Assembly (NCBI RefSeq): GCF_029227915.1
Contig: NC_079877.1
Span: forward strand, 6,264,001 to 6,328,000
Direction of reading: 5' to 3'
DNA length: 64,000 nucleotides
DNA from: Hydractinia symbiolongicarpus
Taxonomy: Eukaryota; Cnidaria; Hydrozoa; Anthoathecata; Hydractiniidae
Shown: one piece after another, positions 50,264-63,800 of the stretch
Layout: each line of letters opens with the position of its first letter
Numbering within the stretch: position 1 is the first letter of the stretch
Translations under genes and position numbers: made by a program
Notes under the pieces: generated by a model
What the model saw: the letters and a program-made list of their open reading frames with translations, nothing else
Told to the model about the DNA's origin: nothing
The model's database searches: none

Positions 50264-53200
50264 TTTTAAATTATTTTTTCAGCACTAAAACGCATGAGAC
50301 TTGTAGTTTTCAAAAATGTTTTCATTTTTGATCAGACGCTGAATAAAAGAAGTTTAATCGCCGGCAAACGAAAACCTGCGATTTCCCGTAAATCCCGGAC
50401 TAGGCCCGCATAGTCAAAAGTATACAAAGAAAGTACCCGAGGTGTAAACTCATTTCCCGAACAATTTTTTAAATTATTATTTCACCACTAAAACGCATGA
50501 GACTTGTAGTTTTTAAAAATGTTTTCATTTTTGATGAGACGCTGAATAAAAGAAGTTTAATCGCCGACAAACGAAAACCTGCAATTTCCCGTAAATCCTG
50601 GACTCGGCCCGCATAGTCAAAAGTATACAAAGAAAGTACCCAGGGTGTAAACTCATTTCCCGAACGATTTTTTAAATTATTATTTCACCACTAAAGCCCA
50701 TGAGACTTGTAGTATTTAAAAATACTTTCATTTTTGCTGAGACGCTGAATAAAAGAAGATTAATTGCCGGCAAACAAAAACCCGCGATTTCCCGTAAATC
50801 CCAGACTCGGCCCGTATAATCAAAAGTATACAAAGAAAGTACCCAGGGAGTAAACTCTTTTCCCGAACGATTTTTTAAATTATTTTTTCACCACTAAAAC
50901 GCATGAGACTTGTAGTTTTCAAAAATGTTTTCATTTTTGATCAGACGCTGAATAAAAGAAGTTTAATCGCCGGCAAACGAAAACCTGCGATTTCCCGTAA
51001 ATCCCGGACTAGGCCCGCGTAGTCAAAAGTATACAAAGAAAGTACCCGAGGTGTAAACTCATTTCCCGAACAATTTTTTAAATTATTATTTCACCACTAA
51101 AGCCCATGAGACTTGTAGTTTTTAAAAATGTTTTCATTTTTGATGAGACGCTTAATAAAAGAGGTTTAATCGCCGGCAAACGAAATCCCGCGATTTCCCG
51201 TAAATCCCGGGCTTGGCCCGTATAGTCGAATGTATACAAAGAAAGAACTCAGGAAGTAAACTCATTTCCCGAACGATTTTTTAATTTTTTTTTCACCACT
51301 AAAACGCATGAGACTTGTAGTTTTCAAAAATGTTTTCATTTTTGATGAGACGCTGAATAAAAGAAGTTTAATCGCCGGCAAACAAAAACCCGCGATTTCC
51401 CGTAAATCCCGGGCTTGGCCCGTATACTCAAAAGTATACAAAGAAAGTACCCAGGGAGTAAACTCATTTCCCGAACGATTTTTTAAATTACTTTTTCACC
51501 ACTAAAACTCATGAGACTTGTAGTTTTTAAAAATGTTTTCATTTTTGATGAGACGCTGAATAAAAGAAGTTTAATCGCCGGCAAACGAAAACCTGCGATT
51601 TCCCGTAAATCCTGGACTCGGCCCCTATAGTCAAAAGTATACAAAGAAAGTACCCAGGGAGTAAACTCATTTCCCAAACGATTTTTTAAATTATTATTTC
51701 ACCACTAAATCGCATGAGACTTGTAGTTTTCAAGAATGTTTTCATTTTTGATGAGACGCTGAATAAAAGCAGTTTAATCGCCGGCAAACGAAAACCTGCG
51801 ATTTCACGTAAATCCCGGACTCGGCCCGTATAGTCAAAAGTATACAAAGAAAGTACCCAGGGAGTAAACTCATTTCCAGAACGATTTTTTAAATTATTTT
51901 TTAGCACTAAAACGCATGAGACTTGTAGTTTTCAAAAATGTTTTCATTTTTGATCAGACGCTGAATAAAAGAAGTTTAATCGCCGGCAAACGAAAACCTG
52001 CGATTTCCCGTAAATCCCGGACTAGGCCCGCATAGTCAAAAGTATACAAAGAAAGTACCCGAGGTGTAAACTCATTTCCCGAACAATTTTTTAAATTATT
52101 ATTTCACCACTAAAACGCATGAGACTTGTAGTTTTTAAAAATGTTTTCATTTTTGATGAGACGCTGAATAAAAGAAGTTTAATCGCCGACAAACGAAAAC
52201 CTGCAATTTCCCGTAAATCCTGGACTCGGCCCGCATAGTCAAAAGTATACAAAGAAAGTACCCAGGGTGTAAACTCATTTCCCGAACGATTTTTTAAATT
52301 ATTATTTCACCACTAAAGCCCATGAGACTTGTAGTATTTAAAAATACTTTCATTTTTGCTGAGACGCTGAATAAAAGAAGATTAATTGCCGGCAAACAAA
52401 AACCCGCGATTTCCCGTAAATCCCAGACTCGGCCCGTATAATCAAAAGTATACAAAGAAAGTACCCAGGGAGTAAACTCTTTTCCCGAACGATTGTTTAA
52501 ATTATTTTTTCACCACTAAAACGCATGAGACTTGTAGTTTTCAAAAATGTTTTCATTTTTGATCAGACGCTGAATAAAAGAAGTTTAATCGCCGGCAAAC
52601 GAAAACCTGCGATTTCCCGTAAATCCCGGACTAGGCCCGCGTAGTCAAAAGTATACAAAGAAAGTACCCGAGGTGTAAACTCATTTCCCGAACAATTTTT
52701 TAAATTATTATTTCACCACTAAAGCCCATGAGACTTGTAGTTTTTAAAAATGTTTTCATTTTTGATGAGACGCTTAATAAAAGAGGTTTAATCGCCGGCA
52801 AACGAAATCCCGCGATTTCCCGTAAATCCCGGGCTTGGCCCGTATAGTCGAATGTATACAAAGAAAGAACTCAGGAAGTAAACTCATTTCCCGAACGGTT
52901 TTTTAATTTTTTTTTCACCACTAAAACGCATGAGACTTGTAGTTTTCAAAAATGTTTTCATTTTTGATGAGACGCTGAATAAAAGAAGTTTAATCGCCGG
53001 CAAACAAAAACCCGCGATTTCCCGTAAATCCCGGGCTTGGCCCGTATACTCAAAAGTATACAAAGAAAGTACCCAGGGAGTAAACTCATTTCCCGAACGA
53101 TTTTTTAAATTACTTTTTCACCACTAAAACTCATGAGACTTGTAGTTTTTAAAAATGTTTTCATTTTTGATGAGACGCTGAATAAAAGAAGTTTAATCGC

Positions 53201-53300
53201 CGGCAAACGAAAACCTGCGATTTCCCGTAAATCCTGGACTCGGTCCGTATAGTCAAAAGTATACAAAGAAAGTACCCAGGGAGTAAACTCATTTCCCAAA
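50264..53300 (+). repeat. Eight-monomer higher-order repeat (1622 bp), two copies
   Basis: A chain of rare variants (AGCACTAAAACGC, GGCCCGCATAG, ACCCGAGGTG, GCCGACAAACG, TTTTTGCTGAGACG, GATTAATTGCC, GGCCCGCGTAG, AAAGAACTCAGGAAG) occurs from about 50280 to 51690 and again from about 51900 to 53300, shifted 1622 bp. A third copy is at about 62.16-63.6 kb next to the second MITE; it is closer to the second of these copies. Confidence 0.88.
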
Positions 53301-53649
53301 CGATTTTTTAAATTATTATTTAACCACTAAAGCCCATGAGACTTGTAGTTTTTAAAAATGTTTTCATTTTTGATGAGACGCTGAATAAAAGAAGTTTAAT
53401 CGCCGGCAAACGAAAATCTGCGATTTCCCGTAAATCCTGGACTAGGCCCGCATAGTCAAAAGTATACAAAGAAAGTACCCGAGGTGTAAACTCATTTCCC
53501 GAACAATTTTTTAAATTATTATTTCACCACTAAAACGTATGAGACTTGTAGTTTTTAAAAATGTTTTCATTTTTGATGAGACGCTTAATAAAAGAAGTTT
53601 AATCGCCGGCAAACGAAAACCTGCGATTTCCCGTAAATCCCGGACTCGG

Positions 53650-56600
53650 CCCGTATAGTCAAAAGTATACAAAGAAAGTACCCAGGGTGTAAACTCATTT
53701 CCCGAACGATTTTTTAAATTATTTTTTCACCACTAAAACGCATGAGACTTGTAGTTTTCAAAAATGTTTTCATTTTTGATGAGACGCTGAATAAAAGAAG
53801 TTTAATCGCCGGCAAACGAAAACCTGCGATTTCCCGTAAATCCCGTACTCGGCCCGTATATTTAAAAGTATACAAAGAAAGTACCCAGGGAGTAAACTCA
53901 TTTCCCAGACGATTTTTTAAATTATTATTTCACCACTAAAGCCCATGAGACTTGTAGTTTTTAAAAATGTTTTCATTTTTGATGAGACGCTGAATAAAAG
54001 AAGTTTAATCGCCGGCAAAGGAAACCCGCGATTTCCCGTAAATCCCGGACTCGGCCCGTATAGTTAAAAGTATACAAGGAAAGTACCCAGTGAGTAAACT
54101 CATTTCCCGAACGAATTTTTAAATTAGTTTTTCACCACTAAAACGTATGAGACTTGTAGTATTCAAAAATGTTTTCATTTTTGATGAGACGCTGAATAAA
54201 AGAAGTTTAATCGCCGGCAAACGAAAACCTGCGATTTCCCGTAAATCCCGGACTCGGCCCGTACAGTCAAAAGTATACAAAGAAAGTACCCAGGGTGTAA
54301 ACTCATTTCCCGAACGATTTTTTAAATTATTTTTTCACCACTAAAACGCATGAGACTTGTAGTTTTTAAAAATGTTTTCATTTTTGATGAGACGCTGAAT
54401 AAAAGAAGTTTAATCGCCGGCAAACGAAAACCTGCGATTTCCCGTAAATCCGGTACTCGGCCCGTATAGTCAAAAGTATACAAAGAAAGTACCCAGGGAG
54501 TAAACTCATTTCCCAAACGATTTTTTAAATTATTATTTCACCACTAAAGCCCATGAGACTTGTAGTTTTTAAAAATGTTTTCATTTTTGATGAGACGCTG
54601 AATAAAAGAAGTTTAATCGCCGGCAAACGAAAACCCGCAATTTCCCGTAAATCCCGGTCTCGGCCCGTATAGTCAAAAGTATACAACGAAAGTACCCAGT
54701 GATTAAACTCATTTCCCTAACGAATTTTTAAATTATTTTTTCACCACTAAAACGCATGAGACTTGTAGTTTTTAAAAGTGTTTTCATTTTTGATGAGACG
54801 CTGAATAAAAGAAGTTTAATCGCCGGCAAACGAAAACCCGCAATTTCCCGTAAATCCCGGTCTCGGCCCGTATAGTCAAAAGTATACAAAGAAAGTACCC
54901 AGGGAGTAAACTCATTTCCCAAACGATTTTTTAAATTATTATTTCACCACTAAAGCCCATGAGACTTGTAGTTTTTAAAAATGTTTTCATTTTTGATGAG
55001 ACGCTGAATAAAAGAAGTTTAATCGCCGGCAAACGAAAACCCGCAATTTCCCGTAAATCCCGGTCTCGGCCCGTATAGTCAAAAGTATACAAGGAAAGTA
55101 CCGAGTGAGTAAACTCATTTCCCTAACGAATTTTTAAATTATTTTTTCACCACTAAAACGCATGAGACTTGTAGTTTTCAAAAATGTTTTCATTTTTGAT
55201 GAGACGCTGAATAAAAGAAGTTTAATCGCCTGCAAACGAAAACCTGCGATTTCCCGTAAATCCCGGACTCGGCCCGTATAGTCAAAAGTATACAAAGAAA
55301 GTACCCAGGGAGTAAACACATTTCCCAAACGATTTTTTAAATTATTTTTTCACCACTAAAACGCATGAGACTTGTAGTTTTCAAAAATGTTTTCATTTTT
55401 GATCAGACGCTGAATAAAAGAAGTTTAATCGCCGGCAAACGAAAACCTGCGATTTCCCGTAAATCCTGCACTCGGCCCGTATAGTCAAAAGTATACAAAG
55501 AGAGTACCCAGGTTGTAAACTCATTTCCCGAACGATTTTTTAAATTATTTTTTCACCACTAAAACGCATGAGACTTGCAGTTTTCAAAAATGTTTTCATT
55601 TTTGATGAGACGCTGAATAAAAGAAGTTTAATCGCCTGGAAACGAAAACCTGCGATTTCCCGTAAATCCCGGACTCGGCCCGTATAGTCAAAAGTATACA
55701 AGGAAAGTACCCAGGGAGTAAACTCATTTTTCCAAACGATTTTTTAAATTATTATTTCACCACTAAAGCCCATGAGACTGGTAGTTTTTAAAAATGCTTT
55801 CATTTTTGATGAGACGCTGAATAAAAGAAGTTTAATCGCCGGCAAACGAAAACCCGCGATTTCCCGTAAATCCCGGACTCGGCCCGTATAGTCAAAAGTA
55901 TACAAGGAAAGTACCCAGTGAGTAAACTCATTTCCCGAACGAATTTTTAAATTATTTTTTCACCACTAAAACGCATGAGACTTGTAGTTTTCAGAAATGT
56001 TTTCATTTTTGATGAGACGCTTAATGAAAGTGGTTTAATCGCCGGCAAACGAAAACCTGCGATTTCCCGTAAATCCCGGACTCGGCCCGTATAGTCAAAA
56101 GTATACAAAGAAAGTACCCAGGGTGTAAACTCATTTCCCGAACGATTTTTTAAATTATTTTTTCACCACTAAAACGCATGAGACTTGTAGTTTTCAAAAA
56201 TGTTTTCATTTTTGATGAGACGCTGAATAAAAGAAGTTTAATCGCCGGCAAACGAAAACCTGCGATTTCCCGTAAATCCCGTACTCGGCCCGTATAGTCA
56301 AAAGTATACAAAGAAAGTACCCAGGGAGTAAACTCATTTCCCAAACGATTTTTTAAATTATTATTTCACCACTAAAGCCCATGAGACTTGTAGTTTTTAA
56401 AAATGTTTTCATTTTTGATGAGACGCTGAATAAAAGAAGTTTAATCGCCGGCAAACGAAACCCGCGATTTCCCGTAAATCCCGGACTCGGCCCGTATAGT
56501 TAAAAGTATACAAGGAAAGTACCCAGTGAGTAAACTCATTTCCCGAACGAATTTTTAAATTAGTTTTTCACCACTAAAACGTATGAGACTTGTAGTATTC

Positions 56601-57170
56601 AAAAATGTTTTCATTTTTGATGAGACGCTGAATAAAAGAAGTTTAATCGCCGGCAAACGAAAACCTGCGATTTCCCGTAAATCCCGGACTCGGCCCGTAC
56701 AGTCAAAAGTATACAAAGAAAGTACCCAGGGTGTAAACTCATTTCCCGAACGATTTTTTAAATTATTTTTTCACCACTAAAACGCATGAGACTTGTAGTT
56801 TTTAAAAATGTTTTCATTTTTGATGAGACGCTGAATAAAAGAAGTTTAATCGCCGGCAAACGAAAACCTGCGATTTCCCGTAAATCCCGTACTCGGCCCG
56901 TATAGTCAAAAGTATACAAAGAAAGTACCCAGGGAGTAAACTCATTTCCCAAACGATTTTTTAAATTATTATTTCACCACTAAAGCCCATGAGACTTGTA
57001 GTTTTTAAAAATGTTTTCATTTTTGATGAGACGCTGAATAAAAGAAGTTTAATCGCCGGCAAACGAAAACCCGCAATTTCCCGTAAATCCCGGTCTCGGC
57101 CCGTATAGTCAAAAGTATACAAAGAAAGTACCCAGGGAGTAAACTCATTTCCCAAACGATTTTTTAAATT
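53650..57170 (+). repeat. Twelve-monomer repeat (offset 2436 bp)
   Basis: The unusual ACGTATGAGACTTGTAGTATTC monomer occurs at 54144 and 56580, followed in both places by GGCCCGTACAGTC and CAGGGTGTAAAC. The 2436-bp shift is twelve monomers. Within it, single and double monomer steps (203 and 406 bp) are also seen. Confidence 0.75.
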
Positions 57171-60096
57171 ATTATTTCACCACTAAAGCCCATGAAACTT
57201 GTAGTTTTTAAAAATGTTTTCATTTTTGATGAGACGCTGAATAAAAGAAGTTTAATCGCCGGCAAACGAAAACCCGCAATTTCCCGTAAATCCCGGTCTC
57301 GGCCCGTATAGTCAAAAGTATACAAGGAAAGTACCGAGTGAGTAAACTCATTTCCCTAACGAATTTTTAAATTATTTTTTCACCACTAAAACGCATGAGA
57401 CTTGTAGTTTTCAAAAATGTTTTCATTTTTGATGAGACGCTTAATGAAAGAGGTTTCATCGCCGGAAAACGAAAACCCGCGATTTCCCGTAAATCCCGGG
57501 CTTGGCCCGTATAGTCGAATGTATACAAAGAAAGTACCCTGTGAGTAAACTCATTTCTAGAACGATTTTTTAAATTATTTTTTCACCACTAAAACGCATA
57601 AGCCTTGTAGTTTTCAAAAATGTTTTCATTTTTGATGAGACGCTGAATAAAAGAAGTTTATTCACCTGCAAACGAAAACCTGCGATTTCCCGTAAATCCC
57701 GGACTCGGCCCGTATAGTCAAAAGTATACAAAGAAAGTACCCAGGGAGTAAACTCATTTCCCAAACGATTTTTTAAATTATTTTTTCACCACTAAAACGC
57801 ATGAGACTTGTAGTTTTCAAAAATGTTTTCATTTTTGATCAGACGCTGAATAAAAGAAGTTTAATCGCCGGCAAACGAAAACCTGCGATTTCCCGTAAAT
57901 CCCAGACTCGGCCCGTATAGTCAAAAGTATACAAAGAAAGTACCCAGGGTGTAAACTCATTTCCCGAACGATTTTTTAAATTATTTTTTCACCACTAAAA
58001 CGCATGAGACTTGTAGTTTTCAAAAATGTTTTCATTTTTGATGAGACGCTGAATAAAAGAAGTTTAATCGCCGGCAAACGAAAACCCGCGATTTCCCGTA
58101 AATCCCGGTCTCGGCCCGTATAGTCAAAAGTATACAAGGAAAGTATCCAGTGAGTAAACTCATTTCCCTAACGAATTTTTAAATTATTTTTTCACCACTA
58201 AAACGCATGAGACTTGTAATTTTCAAAAATGTTTTCATTTTTGATCAGACGCTGAATAAAAGAAGTTTAATCGCCGGCAAACTAAAACCTGCGATTTCCC
58301 GTAAATCCCGGACTCGGCCCGTATAGTTAAAAGTATACAAAGAGAGTACCCAGGGTGTAAACTCATTTCCCGAACGATTTTTTAAATTATTTTTTCACCA
58401 CTAAAACGCATGAGACTTGTAGTTTTCAAAAATGTTTCCATTTTTGATGAGACGCTGAATAAAAGAAGTTTAATCGCCGGCAAACGAAAACCCGCAATTT
58501 CCCGTAAATCCCGGTCTCGGCCCGTATAGTCAAAAGTATACAAGGAAAGTACCCAGTGAGTAAACTCATTTCCCTAACGAATTTTTAAATTATTTTTTCA
58601 CCACTAAAACGCACGAGACTTGTAATTTTCAAAAATGTTTTCATTTTTGATCAGACGCTGAATAAAAGAAGTTTAATCGCCGGCAAACTAAAACCTGCGA
58701 TTTCCCGTAAATCCCGGACTCGGCCCGTATAGTCAAAAGTATACAAAGAGAGTACCCAGGGTGTAAACTCATTTCCCGAACGATTTTTTAAATTATTTTT
58801 TCACCACTAAAACGCATGAGACTTGTAGTTTTCAAAAATGTTTTCATTTTTGATGAGACGCTGAATAAAAGAAGTTTAATCGCCTGCAAACGAAAACCTG
58901 CGATTTCCCGTAAATCCCGGACTCGGCCCGTATAGTCAAAAGTATACAAGGAAAGTACCCAGGGAGTAAACTCATTTCCCAAACGATTTTTTAAATTATT
59001 ATTTCACTACTAAAGCCCATGAGACTTGTAGTTTTTAAAAATGTTTTCATTTTTGATGAGACGCTGAATAAAAGAAGTTTAATCGCCGGCAAACTAAAAC
59101 CTGCGATTTCCCGTAAATCCCGGACTCGGCCCGTATAGTTAAAAGTATACAAAGAGAGTACCCAGGGTGTAAACTCATTTCCCGAACGATTTTTTAAATT
59201 ATTTTTTCACCACTAAAACGCATGAGACTTGTAGTTTTCAAAAATGTTTTCATTTTTGATGAGACGCTGAATAAAAGAAATTTAATCGCCGGCAAACGAA
59301 AACCCGCAATTTCCCGTAAATCCCGGTCTCGGCCCGTATAGTCAAAAGTATACAAGGAAAGTACCCAGTGAGTAAACTCATTTCCCGAACGAATTTTTAA
59401 ATTATTTTTTCACCACTAAAACGCATGAGACTTGTAGTTTTCAGAAATGTTTTACTTTTTGATGAGACGCTTAATGAAAGTGGTTTAATCGCCGGCAAAC
59501 GAAAACCCGCGATTTCCCGTAAATCCCGGGCTTGGCCCGTATAGTCGAATGTATACAAAGAAAGTATCCTGTGAGTAAACTCAATTCCAAAACGAGTTTT
59601 TAAATTATCTTTTCACCACTAAAACGCTTGAGACTTGTAGTTTTCAAAAATGTTTTCATTTTTAATGAGACGCTAAATAAAAGAAGTTTAATCGCCGGCA
59701 AACGAAAACCCACCATTTCCCGTAAACCCCGGACTCGGCCCGCATAGTCAAAAGTATACAAAGAAAGTACCCAGGTTGTAAACTCATTTCCCGAACGATT
59801 TTTTAAATTATTACTTCACCACTAAGTCCCATAAGGCTTGTAGTATTTAAAAATACTTTCATTTTTGATGAGACGCTGAATAAAAGAAGTTTAATCGCCG
59901 GCAAACAAAAACCCGCGACTTCCCGTAAATCCCAGACTCGGCCCGTATAGTCAAAAGTATACAAAGAAAGTACCCAGGGAGTAAACTCATTTCCCGAACG
60001 ATTTTTAAATTATTTTTTCACCACTAAAACGCATGAGACTTGTAGTTTTCAAAAATGTTTTCATTTTTGATAAGACGCTGAATAAAAGAAGTTTAA

Positions 60097-60841
60097 CCCT
60101 ATTCGGTCCGGGGGGGGCCGGATTCCGGCCCCCCCCCCTGACGGTTTTTTTTTTAATAACTCCTGATTGATTTCTTATATGGCTATGATACTTACTGAGT
60201 TTTAACATTTATCTATTACACACCTGCATGCTAAATATTTAGGTCCTATACCTTTCAGAGGCTTTGATATTGGCCATTACTCGAAACTACCCCTAAAATC
60301 TCTATGAAATCCTTATAATGGGGAAAATATAATAACTCCTGTTAGGATTATCATTAGAACTTGAAACTTGCAACACAACTTTGTTTCATCAAGAAGAATC
60401 ATTTTGAATAATTTTGACACATGACTAATCCGATTTCCCGATTTTGTCGGATTTTACCCGAAAATCGGAAAAAAACGGATTTTAGGGCAATTTTTGGCAA
60501 TTTTTTATCCGATCCATGTAAAAACCGGAAGATATGTTAAATACATTTTATTTAGCTTTCAGAAACTTTAAACAGAATGTAAAAATTCGCTCTAGAACAA
60601 AAGTAATCATATTATAAGCAGATAGTGGCATTTTTAACAATTTTCAAGCTTCTGGTGACGTCACAGAAAATTTGCAGACGCAAGCAAAAATTTATTGCCG
60701 CCATTTTGTTCCTTTTATGACGTACTATAAGTGTGCCAAGTTTGATTCAATTTGAACAATCCTATGAAAAGTTATTGAGGGGGGGCGGAATCCGCCCCCC
60801 CCCGGTCATAGTATGTTCGAAAAACCCCGGACCGAATAGGG
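60097..60841. mobile_element. piggyBac-like MITE, copy D
   Basis: A 745-bp copy of the element at 48599-49341, between TTAA at 60093-60096 and 60842-60845, with the same 17-bp TIRs. Differences seen by eye are lengths of the terminal G and C runs and one substitution in the middle (CCGGAAAATATG versus CCGGAAGATATG near 60531). Identical position and flanks show it arose by array duplication. Confidence 0.85.
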
Positions 60842-63800
60842 TTAATCGCTGGCAAACGAAAACCTGCGATTTCCCGTAAATCCCGGACTCGGCCCGCATA
60901 GTCAAAAGTATACAAAGAAAGTACCCGAGGTGAAACTCATTTCCCGAACGATTTTTTAAATTATTATTTCACCACTAAAGCCCAGGAGACTTGTAGTTTT
61001 CAAAAATGTTTTCATTTTTGATGAGACGCTTAATAAAAGAGGTTTAATCGCCGGCAAACGAAATCCCGCGATTTCCCGTAAATCCCGGGCTTGGCCCGTA
61101 TAGTCGAATGTATACAAAGAAAGAACTCAGGAAGTAAACTCATTTCCCGAACAATTTTTTAAATTTTCTTTTCACCACTAAAACGCATGAGACTTGTAGT
61201 TTTCAAAAATGTTTTCATTTTTGATGAGACGCTGAATAAAAGAAGTTTAATCGCCGGCAAACAAAAACCGCGATTTCCCGTAAAACCCGGGCTTGGCCCG
61301 TATAGTCAAAAGTATACAAAGAAAGTACCCAGGGAGTAAACTCATTTCCCGAACGATTTTTTAAATTATTTTTCACCACTAAAACGCATGAGACTTGTAG
61401 TTTTTAAAAATGTTTTCATTTTTGATGAGACGCTGAATAAAAGAAGTTTAATCGCCGGCAAACGAAAACCTGCGATTTCCCGTAAATCCCGGACTCGGCC
61501 CGCATAGTCAAAAGTATACAAAGAAAGTACCCGAGGTGAAACTCATTTCCCGAACGATTTTTTAAATTATTATTTCACCACTAAAGCCCAGGAGACTTGT
61601 AGTTTTCAAAAATGTTTTCATTTTTGATGAGACGCTTAATAAAAGAGGTTTAATCGCCGGCAAACGAAATCCCGCGATTTCCCGTAAATCCCGGGCTTGG
61701 CCCGTATAGTCGAATGTATACAAAGAAAGAACTCAGGAAGTAAACTCATTTCCCGAACAATTTTTTAAATTTTCTTTTCACCACTAAAACGCATGAGACT
61801 TGTAGTTTTCAAAAATGTTTTCATTTTTGATGAGACGCTGAATAAAAGAAGTTTAATCGCCGGCAAACAAAAACCGCGATTTCCCGTAAAACCCGGGCTT
61901 GGCCCGTATAGTCAAAAGTATACAAAGAAAGTACCCAGGGAGTAAACTCATTTCCCGAACGATTTTTTAAATTATTTTTCACCACTAAAACGCATGAGAC
62001 TTGTAGTTTTTAAAAATGTTTTCATTTTTGATGAGACGCTGAATAAAAGAAGTTTAATCGCCGGCAAACGAAAACCTGCGATTTCCCGTAAATCCTGGAC
62101 TCGGCCCCTATAGTCAAAAGTATACAAAGAAAGTACCCAGGGAGTAAACTCATTTCCAGAACGATTTTTTAAATTATTTTTTCACCACTAAAACGCATGA
62201 GACTTGTAGTTTTCAAAAATGTTTTCATTTTTGATCAGACGCTGAATAAAAGAAGTTTAATCGCCGGCAAACGAAAACCTGCGATTTCCCGTAAATCCCG
62301 GACTAGGCCCGCATAGTCAAAAGTATACAAAGAAAGTACCCGAGGTGTAAACTCATTTCCCGAACAATTTTTTAAATTATTATTTCACCACTAAAACGCA
62401 TGAGACTTGTAGTTTTTAAAAATGTTTTCATTTTTGATGAGACGCTGAATAAAAGAAATTAATCGCCGACAAACGAAAACCTGCAATTTCCCGTAAATCC
62501 TGGACTCGGCCCGCATAGTCAAAAGTATACAAAGAAAGTACCCAGGGTGTAAACTCATTTCCCGAACGATTTTTTAAATTATTATTTCACCACTAAAGCC
62601 CATGAGACTTGTAGTATTTAAAAATACTTTCATTTTTGCTGAGACGCTGAATAAAAGAAGATTAATTGCCGGCAAACAAAAACCCGCGATTTCCCGTAAA
62701 TCCCAGACTCGGCCCGTATAATCAAAAGTATACAAAGAAAGTACCCAGGGAGTAAACTCTTTTCCCGAACGATTTTTTAAATTATTTTTTCACCACTAAA
62801 ACGCATGAGACTTGTAGTTTTCAAAAATGTTTTCATTTTTGATCAGACGCTGAATAAAAGAAGTTTAATCGCCGGCAAACGAAAACCTGCGATTTCCCGT
62901 AAATCCCGGACTAGGCCCGCGTAGTCAAAAGTATACAAAGAAAGTACCCGAGGTGTAAACTCATTTCCCGAACAATTTTTTAAATTATTATTTCACCACT
63001 AAAGCCCATGAGACTTGTAGTTTTTAAAAATGTTTTCATTTTTGATGAGACGCTTAATAAAAGAGGTTTAATCGCCGGCAAACGAAATCCCGCGATTTCC
63101 CGTAAATCCCGGGCTTGGCCCGTATAGTCGAATGTATACAAAGAAAGAACTCAGGAAGTAAACTCATTTCCCGAACGATTTTTTAATTTTTTTTTCACCA
63201 CTAAAACGCATGAGACTTGTAGTTTTCAAAAATGTTTTCATTTTTGATGAGACGCTGAATAAAAGAAGTTCAATCGCCGGCAAACAAAAACCCGCGATTT
63301 CCCGTAAATCCCGGGCTTGGCCCGTATACTCAAAAGTATACAAAGAAAGTACCCAGGGAGTAAACTCATTTCCCGAACGATTTTTTAAATTACTTTTTCA
63401 CCACTAAAACTAATGAGACTTGTAGTTTTTAAAAATGTTTTCATTTTTGATGAGACGCTGAATAAAAGAAGTTTAATCGCCGGCAAACGAAAACCTGCGA
63501 TTTCCCGTAAATCCTGGACTCGGTCCGTATAGTCAAAAGTATACAAAGAAAGTACCCAGGGAGTAAACTCATTTCCCAAACGATTTTTTAAATTATTATT
63601 TAACCACTAAAGCCCATGAGACTTGTAGTTTTTAAAAATGTTTTCATTTTTGATGAGACGCTGAATAAAAGAAGTTTAATCGCCGGCAAACGAAAATCTG
63701 CGATTTCCCGTAAATCCCGGACTAGGCCCGCATAGTCAAAAGTATACAAAGAAAGTACCCGAGGTGTAAACTCATTTCCCGAACAATTTTTTAAATTATT

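Larger units (their letters stand above)
45478..53720. repeat. Large duplicated segment with MITE, copy C
   Basis: This region matches 57378-64000. Offset is about 11900 left of 46.3 kb (GCATAAGCCTTG near 45700 and 57600), 11498-11500 around the MITE, and 10280 at the right end (GACTCGGTCCGTATAG near 53240 and 63520). Offset changes are mostly whole monomers: copy D lacks two near the left, has an extra three-monomer repeat (61.5-62.1 kb), and has one instead of two rounds of the 1622-bp HOR. Confidence 0.85.
49342..60096 (+). repeat. Satellite block 4: ~203-bp monomer array
   Basis: About 53 plus-oriented monomers between the two MITE copies. Subtypes are those of the right-hand domain (TTTCCCAAACG, CAGGGTGTAAAC, GATCAGACG, CTGCGATTT). 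I see no TATATT/GATGGG units and no truncated units. Nested duplications at offsets 1622 bp and 2436 bp lie inside. No genes. Confidence 0.97.

Noticed and set aside
53105-58982. Recurrent 62-73-codon minus-strand frames starting MGNEFTPWVLS and ending FSGEKII or similar (for example 54322-54516, 56150-56344, 58788-58982; also 2854-3075, 32214-32408, 46279-46473)
   Set aside because: Each is the same monomer read in one frame. The unit is not a multiple of 3, so frames never join. Substitutions and indels fall without regard to codons, and there is no start or splice context. This is repeat-derived open frame, not a gene family.
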